From Bathynomus jamesi (lineage: Eukaryota > Arthropoda > Malacostraca > Isopoda > Cirolanidae): DNA of 64,000 nt. The translations under genes and the position numbers were made by a program. The DNA lies in NCBI GenBank assembly GCA_023014485.1, contig JAJOZX010001726.1, positions 62,001 through 126,000 on the forward strand. The letters are read 5' to 3'. Numbering within the stretch: the first letter of the stretch is position 1; every line of letters starts with the position of its first letter. Positions 57,701 to 64,000 of this stretch are shown in pieces. Below the pieces are notes generated by a model that searched no databases, was not told the origin of the DNA, and saw nothing but the letters and a program-made list of their open reading frames with translations.

Positions 57701-57874
57701 CATTCTCAAAGTGTTGAAAGGGCCGTGAAGCTGACATCTGAAGCTTCCCATACTGTTTATGGACTCGAATCAAGGCACAAACACATTCTGGCCAAAGCCC
57801 TAAGCCACCAGATGAGGCCTTCCTTTGCTTCTAAGGGCTCTTACAGTGAAAATTATGATGATCTTGGGATCTAA
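54747..57874 (+). pseudogene. Family B putative DDE transposase, four exons
   Basis: Exons 54747-55223, 55450-55686, 55903-57190 and 57509-57874 are joined by introns with GT...AG ends (for example GTAATGC...ATATTTCAG); phases are 0, 0 and 2, and each junction keeps the family B homology. The N-terminus has TEPPTLRQVIQYSYFLQ, then Cys-rich CTCKL, CKKENC and QHIICTCP. Core motifs are CIGVDGKVDK, LLDNTNTNTGWEGG, CSLHQNELPVRAVF, NHARWLTLAI; the C-terminus has SHSQSVERAVKLTSEA. An in-frame TAG (55600-55602) and frameshifts near 56910 and 57655 disable it. The protein resembles uncharacterised arthropod proteins; transposase function is inferred. Confidence 0.78.
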
Positions 57875-57920
57875 ATGTGTCTATTTGACTCTGTACATGT
57901 TTTTTTTTTACTTTTTTTTC

Positions 57921-57926
57921 AATAAA
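57921..57926 (+). promoter_or_regulatory. Polyadenylation signal of B3
   Basis: AATAAA 47 bases after the final stop of the B3 gene. Confidence 0.6.
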
Positions 57927-58163
57927 ATTGTAACTTTTTTCAGGATTTTTTTATGAAAATAGCATGATTTTTTCGGCCGAAAATTGCGAAAATGCGGTAT
58001 TTTTCGGTACGATTTTTGGACGATTTTTGAAACGGTTTCCTCAAAAACCGGTTAAAGCTAGGGATCTGAAATTTTTTGTCAGTTATTATCATATTAAGCC
58101 CTAACTATCTCGACTAGTCCAAAGTCGATATCTAAAAAAATGCGGAAAATCAACCTACCTTAA

Positions 58164-58164
<1 letters not shown>

Positions 58165-58197
<33 letters not shown>
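58165..58197. repeat. (TA)n microsatellite
   Basis: TA run directly right of B3; further TA runs lie at 58298-58345 and 58731-58801. Confidence 0.9.
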
Positions 58198-58201
<4 letters not shown>

Positions 58202-58295
58202 CCAAGCAACACGTGATCTTTCTAATAAGCAAAGAACCACAGGGAAAAGGAAAAGGAAACACGAAGTCCGAGCGCTTTCGTGATATATTCACATC

Positions 58296-58341
<46 letters not shown>

Positions 58342-58729
58342 ATATGAGGGCCGTAAATGTGTTGAAATACTTTTTTAACTGCTGGCTATTTACAGTATAT
58401 AAGAGTAATATAAACATGGTATCAAAATATTTATCTGTAAATGTACTGTACAAGTAAAGAACGACAATTGGGGGCAAATGGTTTCACCATCAAGAATATG
58501 ATACTCAGATTTGCGCATACGTTATGAACCCCACAAATATACAAAACCCACGTTTAATATTCTGACTTTATTTAATAAAAGAGCTTTACATTATTATTAT
58601 TTTCCGTAAGGGGTTACGAACGATGTCTGAATTAGCGCCACATGTATGATATATTTCGTAACGTATTTCTGCATAACTATATCTCCAACAGAGTATCAAA
58701 TTAACTCTCACAAACAGAGCTAGTAAAAT

Positions 58730-58804
<75 letters not shown>

Positions 58805-59150
58805 ATGAGTCATGTCTCTTTACAAATACTATTTGAAATGATGTTGACTGCAGTTGTTGTTTAGCCGATCAGCCCACCCTGATCGAGCAAGCCGGCGGCA
58901 CGCAGGTAACCGATCGCCCTCTCCGGAGTGGACCAGAGGTTCAGCGCACTAGTGATGTTGTGTTGTGTTCGTTGTTCAAAATTAATGAATTGTGTTTTAG
59001 CTCACATTGATTTCGACGATATATTATGACCAATAAAATCTAACAGAACCAGTTCGACGAATCGATTACACTTCTCGTTGCCAGGCTTACCTGACGAGGT
59101 GTACCGCTGAATACACGAAAGGCCTTGGAATTATTTTTCTTTTTCCTCGT
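58198..59150. other. No gene seen; two further TA tracts
   Basis: Apart from the TA tracts (58298-58345; 58731-58801) this stretch shows a G/C-richer patch near 58880-58950 without open frame of note. Confidence 0.45.
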
Positions 59151-59160
59151 GGGTTTGCAT

Positions 59161-60523
59161 CAGGGTTGGCACTAGTGGGCCCAGCCCGAAAAAACCCACT
59201 TGAAAAAAACCATTATTTTACCCACTTGTGGGTTTTTTCATGAAACTTGAGAAGTGCATATGCAATTATTTTTAAAAATTGTCATATAGGCGCCTATAAT
59301 GATTTTACATGCAAAGCAAGCAAACATGAGTCAACAAATAGACCTACAGGTATAACTCTTTGGGTGAGGTAGCAGGTTATAGAGTGTAGACATCAGCCAA
59401 TCAGGGTGTTATACATCCTGATTCTTCAGTCAACTGCATCTTCAAGGAATTTTCTACTTCTTCATGGATTGTATTTAAAAGTGGACCAGACAAATTTCGA
59501 CGGGAAAGTGGAGTGTAGCCTGGTCTTAGAGTCTATCATTTCAATAAAATACTTACTCTGCACATAGAAATGGAATATTATTTGCATAAAAGAATTTGGC
59601 TATTTTGTTATCAATGACATTTTTCTGCAAAGTTGTTGTTGTCATGCCAAAATCGCTTACTTTCTTTTGAATTTTCTTTTTTTCATCTGTAATTGTGTCA
59701 GTGGTGGTGAGGATGAGTCTGGATCATCTGAGAGGTCTATGTCATGGCAGTATGAAGATGATGTACTGGCAGTATTGTCAGTCTTGTTTCTTGATTCCAT
59801 GTGTTTCAAACATTTCATTAAATGCATTTTTATTCGCTCTATTTTATTACTTATTTCATTATTGCAATGTTTGCATCTAACTTTACTAGTCCCATCAATA
59901 ATATTGACTTCACTCCATTCATGCCCTGATTTTCTTCCTGATCCAAAGGTCTTTGGCATTATTTAATGCAGTTATAACTTCAAACAGACTAATTCTATAG
60001 GCTAGCAGTAAAGATAAATATGCTGTTGCCAGTTTGTTTTATTTAACTGTGAAATAAAAGAAAAAATATTCGGTAATATGAATTAAATAGATATAACTAG
60101 CTGAATTAAGTTCCCTTTGGGAGCTGTAATTCATCTACTTCCAGCAGAAGACACAGGGGCCTGTCTTCCATAGGAAGTATAGCCTAACAAATAGGATAAT
60201 TTACCATACCAAATTTAGTTCAAATTGGTCCATGTTTTCCAAATTTTGTTGTGAAGCTCAATCTGAGAAAATAATAACTTTTTATGCTTAATTGCCTGGA
60301 AGGCAACCTTTTTGCTAAAAACAAGACAAATGTTATATTAATAGTGTATGGTACAGTACAGTATTATTATAAAAATAAGAATAGGTTGGTCTAATATGAA
60401 CTACCATATGGACATGAAAAAACCCAATTTTACCCGGGGGTTTTCTGGTTTTAGGTGAAAAAACCCGAAAAAACCCACATGGGGTGGGCTTTTTCAAAAA
60501 AAGTGGGTTTTCTGCCAACCCTG
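59161..60523 (-). mobile_element. hAT-4 remnant with 8-bp target duplication
   Basis: Ends CAGGGTTGGCA (59161) and its complement (to 60523) are flanked by GTTTGCAT at 59153-59160 and 60524-60531. AAAAACCCAC-type words are repeated inside both ends. The interior keeps only a BED-finger exon. Confidence 0.92.
59657..59959 (-). CDS. hAT-4 BED zinc-finger fragment
   Basis: ATG 59959 gives MPKTFGSGRKSGHEWSEVNI, then KVRCKHCNNEI and IKMHLMKC: the C-x2-C...H-x4-C pattern of a BED finger, which binds element ends in hAT transposases. A Ser/Asp-rich tail with SSSPPLTQLQ follows and the frame ends at 59657. The catalytic domain is absent, so only a short DNA-binding protein could be made. The frame is intact over 100 codons. 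Confidence 0.7.
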   Translation of the reverse strand: MPKTFGSGRKSGHEWSEVNIIDGTSKVRCKHCNNEISNKIERIKMHLMKCLKHMESRNKTDNTASTSSSYCHDIDLSDDPDSSSPPLTQLQMKKRKFKRK

Positions 60524-60950
60524 GTTTGCATCATTCATTCATTTCATATGTTAACTTGTAAAATTCATCCCATATATAACTTTGAATTTTTAACGCCAAA
60601 TGTTTTTTGTTATTCTTGTCCTATTCTTTTTAAAGTTTATTATTGTGAACACAAAAAAAATTTGCCTTTTTGCAGAACGCATTTTTCTGGCTACTCCATG
60701 ATTTTGCAGGCAACACCTTTTTGTTTAAACAAACAAGCTGCACCTTCGGCTCTTTACCCTACGGGTAGGGCTTGTGATCATTTCGTAATCTTCAACGCCG
60801 CTCATTTTGATAGATCCGACCCTAATAGGAGAGTGAGCGAGAGACATTAGCTCCGCCCACTTTACACGAGTCAGCCAATCATAACAGACAGCTGAGCGAA
60901 AGAGATATTTGTTACTCCACTCAACTCCGCGCAAAGTTTTTTTTATTTTC
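60524..60950. other. No gene seen
   Basis: Spacer between hAT-4 and the RTE-like fragment. The stretch 60740-60910 is less A/T-rich but I see no convincing frame. Confidence 0.4.
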
Positions 60951-60954
60951 TTCT

Positions 60955-61560
60955 TCCGCAGCTTATTATCCCATCTTTACATGGGGTCGCTGTTTTTGGT
61001 TCGTCTTCTCCACTCTCCTCTGTCGTATACCACGTCCTCCTCCAAGTCCTTCTCCCTGATGTCCGCCACCACACAGTCTCTCCATCTCGTCTTCGGTCTT
61101 CCTCTTCTTCTCCGTCCCGGCAACTCCATCTCCAGCACTCTGCGCCCCACATACTCCTCCTCTCTTCTCCTGACGTGTCCATACCACCTCAGCCTGGCCT
61201 CCTGCACCTTCTTAGATGCTTCCGCCACCTTCACTGTTCCTCTTATATGCTCATTTCTGACCCTATCCCTCCTCGTCACTCCACACATCCATCTCAACAT
61301 CTTCATTTTAGCCACATCGATTTTTCTCTCATTGCTCTTCTTCATTGGCACAGTCTCCATTCCATACAACATTGCCGACCTCACCACTGTTTTGAATACC
61401 TTTCCCTTCAGTTTCACTGGGACCCTCTTATCACAGAGCACCCCTGATACGTCTCTCCAGTTCTTCCACCCCGACTGTATTCTACAGTTTATCTCTCTCT
61501 CTGCTCCCCCCCTCTGCATCCACTGTTGACCCCAAGTATTTAAAATACTCCACCGTCTTA
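60955..61560 (-). pseudogene. RTE/BovB-type reverse transcriptase, C-terminal end
   Basis: The frame 61519-60977 reads REINCRIQSGWKNWRDVSGV, LCDKRVPVKLKGKVFKTVVR, SAMLYGMETVPMKK, MKMLRWMCGVTRRDRVRNEH, ARLRWYGHVRRREEEYVGRR and GRRRRGRPKTRWRDCV, the distinctive C-terminal domain of RTE-clade LINEs. TVDAEGGSREREINCR-type text (61535-61500) continues upstream. The polymerase core is missing: a strongly 5'-truncated insertion. Frame open to within 20 bases of the 3' end, so it is relatively fresh. Confidence 0.85.
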
Positions 61561-62160
61561 TCTATAGATATATTTTGCACAAAATAGCGATCACCCTACC
61601 TTTTGAACAGAAGTTTTCAAGTCAGTGAGAATTTAACATTTACTTTGGGCTCATGAACCACTTACAGTTTGAGTACAGGTTCACAAATTTGGTCTCACTT
61701 GCTTTGGATGTGAAGCTCAAAATTTTTTTGGCTGTCATATTTTTGTAAATTTATGGACTGACTTCGTTTTCCTCGACTTGACAAAAGAGTATAAAATTCT
61801 ACACAAGCGTCGTCTGACTACAGCAGATGCACAAAATTATTATATTTTATCACAAACAACAGAAATTGTAAAATAGCTCCGCTGGGTGGAGTTTAGAACT
61901 CTTGACGAATAAGCTCCACCCAGCGTCACGCGAACAAACGCTCTACTCAGCTGATCAACATTTTGACATTTTTGCTTTAAACATTTTTGTAGTGAACGAA
62001 TTTGTTCGATGTTTACATCAAATTATTCGCTACGATGTAAAGTGCGTGTGGTGTTGTTTCTTCTGGAAAAAAGTTATAGCCTTCAGAAGAGTGGTCCGCT
62101 TGAAGTGCTCGTCCGTGTCAAAAAAGATTTGCCCACGCGCAGTTGTGCATGGATGATATA
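61561..62160. other. No gene seen
   Basis: Spacer with the near-palindrome GCTGGGTGGAG...CTCCACCCAGC at 61881-61923. No coding pattern. Confidence 0.45.
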
Positions 62161-62164
62161 ATAT

Positions 62165-62880
62165 ACACTATACAGTGTGGGAGAAAAGTCTTTAAGGATT
62201 TTATACATACAACTATTTGGTTAACAACATTTTACAGATAAGTGTTTAAATGATGAAACAAATCAAACAAAAAGTCTAAGAATTTTATTCATACAAATAT
62301 TTTGTTGAACTGTAATTTAATCTTCAAAAAGTTCTCTATCCGCTATGATACTTTTGTAGATTATCTGTGAAACTCTTCAGTGTTCTTCTCAGCATATCGA
62401 ATGGGATCCTTTTCAGTTCTTCATCAATTCTGCGACCAAGGGCATTCACATTTGGATAGATGAAACTAGGAGTGTAGAGTTTGTCAAGTAAATAAGCCCA
62501 AAGCCAGAAATTACATGAAGTTAAATCAGTGATCTGGCTGGCCACTCGATAGGACCTCGCCGCCCAACACATCTTCCTTCAAGGTTCGTATCCAGAATCT
62601 CACGGACAGCTGCAGAGTAATGTGGCGGCGCTTCATCATGTTGATAAAGCCAATTCCTGCCATTGACATTAGTAAACTGAGGCAAGACTTTGTCTATCAA
62701 TACCTGGCAATAGCGTTTTCATTCCATCGTATATCTCGATATGTCAAAGGAAACGAGTCCTCAATAAACAATGCACGCCCAACTGTTAGTGTAGCCGTTT
62801 CAACGGGTTTACCCAATCGTATTTTGGGATTTTTTTTCGACCAGGAATGAACGTTGTGTTTGTTTCCTTTACTCATTAAA
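62165..62880 (-). pseudogene. Tc1/mariner-type transposase C-terminal fragment
   Basis: The minus strand reads YQHDEAPPHYSAAVREILDT (about 62650-62590), NLEGRCVGRRGPIEWPAR, then after a frame change CNFWLWAYLLDKLYTP and RRIDEELKRIPFDMLRRTLK to a stop at 62336. The HDEAPPHYS (second Asp) and the block corresponding to SPDLTPCDF are those of a widespread arthropod Tc1/mariner-type group; the third acidic region is partly mutated (SLIxLHVISGF). Left of it GTGTGGGAGAAAAGTCTTTA (62178) looks like a terminal repeat but no partner is seen. Confidence 0.7.
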
Positions 62881-62897
62881 CCGAAGACACAGTCATC

Positions 62898-63236
62898 TCA
62901 AAATTTGATCTTTTGAACGAAATCTAGATCACTCTTGAACTTTTGTCTCATTGTGTCAGGAAACTGCAGCAGTCTATCAAAATCGTCGTGTATATGAGCT
63001 GAGAGTAAATGGGTTTGTAATCGTGGTACCCGTGTGATTTCAATATTTTTGCTACTGAAAATTTGGAAATATCCTATTCCTCTGCGACTATTCTCGTTGA
63101 AGTTGTTAGATTGACTTGAAAACTGGCGAGGACATTTTCTTGGGGGAAAAAATATCATGACCATCTCAGATTCTAAAATTTGGGGAGCTTGCAGGATGGT
63201 ACCCCTATATGGTAAGTGGTAAATATGAAATTTCAA
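62898..63236 (-). CDS. Unknown open frame of 112 codons
   Basis: ATG 63236 to a stop at 62898; text includes FPPRKCPRQFSSQSNNFNEN, RRGIGYFQIF, IEITRVPRLQTHLLSAHIHD and FDRLLQFPDTMRQKFKSDLD. I recognise no domain. It lies directly left of family A copy A-6. The balanced composition and lack of repeats suggest real coding origin, perhaps a fragment of another element protein. Confidence 0.4.
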   Translation of the reverse strand: MKFHIYHLPYRGTILQAPQILESEMVMIFFPPRKCPRQFSSQSNNFNENSRRGIGYFQIFSSKNIEITRVPRLQTHLLSAHIHDDFDRLLQFPDTMRQKFKSDLDFVQKIKF

Positions 63237-63339
63237 CTCTGTATGTCATTTAAGTTGGGAGATACAGCATTTTGAAATTTGAAGTTTTGTTAAAAATTTT
63301 CCCATTTTAGATTCATGAGAACGCTTATAACTCTGGTAA

Positions 63340-64000
63340 CAGTGGTCGACAAACTCGAACTTTTTTCTCTCATCAAAGATGTATACACAGTTTTCTAGAC
63401 CAGTTTTGTACGCTGATTCCAATTTCAGCACAATTTATCGTAAAAGTACAACTTTATTCATAAAAAGAAATGTACACCAACCTAAAAACGTTGCGAGTAC
63501 GATTTTCTTTTTAAACCATGTCCGGATCATCGCGGTACAACATCCAGCAGTAGTCTGCCAGCATAGTTTCATTCCAGAAACATTGGTAGCGATTTTCCAT
63601 TGACTGGATGTCTTGATGGATGTCTTGTCTTGAATTTCGCGGCACTGATGTTTGCAAATTTCTCAACAAGGTATCGAAACCCTTTCGAATTCGCCTTACC
63701 CATCGCTTTCACAAAATTTTTCATTAAGCCGAGCTTAATGTGGAGAGGTGGCAGGAAAATCTTCTTTGGATCAACTAAAGGAACACACTGGACACTGCCG
63801 TTCCTGGCTCGTATGTGCTTCTTTGATGCCAGTCACGTCTGATGTAATGATCCGCAGTAGCACGGTTGTCCCATAGGCAGAGGAAACAACAGTATTTCGT
63901 GAACCCTCCTTGCATGCACATTAACATACCAATGACTTTGAGATCACCACAGATATTCCATTGGATTGCTTCGAGTAGTATATTCATGTTATTGTACGTC
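63340..64000 (-). mobile_element. Family A element A-6 (runs off window)
   Basis: The left end CAGTGGTCGACAAACTCGAA (63340) matches the A-5 end CACTGGTCGACAAAATCGAA. The element continues beyond base 64000. Confidence 0.75.
63519..64000 (-). pseudogene. Family A putative transposase, copy A-6 (partial)
   Basis: From the window edge inward: IQWNICGDLKVIGMLMCMQG, GFTKYCCFLCLWDNRATADH, then LPPLHIKLGLMKNFVKAMGK (63770-63690), NSKGFRYLVEKFANISAAKF. The text then jumps to HQDIQSMENRYQCF (63620-63580) and MLADYCWMLYRDDPDMV, so about 120 residues, including the GERF part, are deleted between them. Frame breaks near 63780 and 63640. Confidence 0.78.

Larger units (their letters stand above)
54349..58161 (+). 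mobile_element. Family B DNA element B3
   Basis: Ends AAGGTAGGTTGATTTT (54349) and its perfect complement (to 58161) are followed inward on both sides by GGACTAGTC-AGATAG, so the inverted repeat extends, with a gap, over about 45 bp. The core of the terminus (AGGTAGG) resembles AGGGTGG of B1 and B2. No target duplication is evident; the right flank is TA-rich. Confidence 0.8.

Noticed and set aside
61175..61447. Pro/Ser/Leu-rich plus-strand frame at 60909-61529
   Set aside because: Antisense of the RTE/BovB-like protein, which has a clear family match.

Overview
This window is eukaryotic DNA, almost certainly from an arthropod with a large, repeat-rich genome. A decapod crustacean is my best guess, from the mix of LINE, Penelope-like, RTE/BovB-type and tRNA-derived repeats and the abundant (TA)n tracts, but nothing here fixes the species. 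I found no convincing single-copy host gene. Nearly all recognisable coding sequence belongs to mobile elements, mostly decayed and often nested.

Layout. 1-2644: 3' part of a hAT element. 3024-5743: element B1 of a three-member, apparently uncharacterised transposase family ('family B'). 6240-10500: near full-length LINE (LINE-alpha, minus). 10.8-15.1 kb: fragments of two other LINEs and a TA-flanked Tc1/mariner-type element. 15.2-18.1 kb: element with GGATGCGGAT-rich ends carrying a copy of 'family A'. 19.3-20.8 kb: a decayed Cys-rich/DNVDHN protein ('family C'). 21.2-23.5 kb: hAT with an 8-bp target duplication and an internal foldback. 23.5-24.8 kb: second copy of the mariner-type element. 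25.2-31.0 kb: a unit with 67-bp perfect terminal repeats and TA duplication holding a hAT, two family A copies, a mariner fragment and a foldback. 31.3-35.9 kb: LINE and hAT fragments and a tRNA-derived SINE. 35.9-41.1 kb: family A and family B elements inserted into a LINE. 41.7-44.1 kb: LINE-alpha copy 3. 44.1-47.8 kb: foldback and G-rich repeats. 47.9-50.7 kb: Penelope-like element with long inverted arms. 50.8-51.2 kb: SINE palindrome. 51.3-53.5 kb: family A element. 54.3-58.2 kb: intron-containing family B element. 59.2-60.5 kb: hAT remnant with BED finger. 60.9-64.0 kb: RTE/BovB-like 3' end, a Tc1/mariner fragment and one more family A copy.

The most interesting material is families A and B. 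Each recurs at well-separated loci with recognisable terminal inverted repeats and conserved acidic motifs that fit a DDE-type transposase, yet I cannot place either in a named superfamily. Family B has a conserved N-terminal domain, an optional Cys-rich module, then DG[K/R], an NTG motif, CxxHxxE, RW and a C-terminal ERA[V/M], with upstream and internal introns. Family A has an N-terminal Cys-rich domain, then FIDSSK, CGDLK, a CxxC and HGERFHQ. Superfamily names, clade assignments and the organism guess rest on motif memory only; target duplications, terminal repeats, stops and frameshifts were read directly from the sequence.
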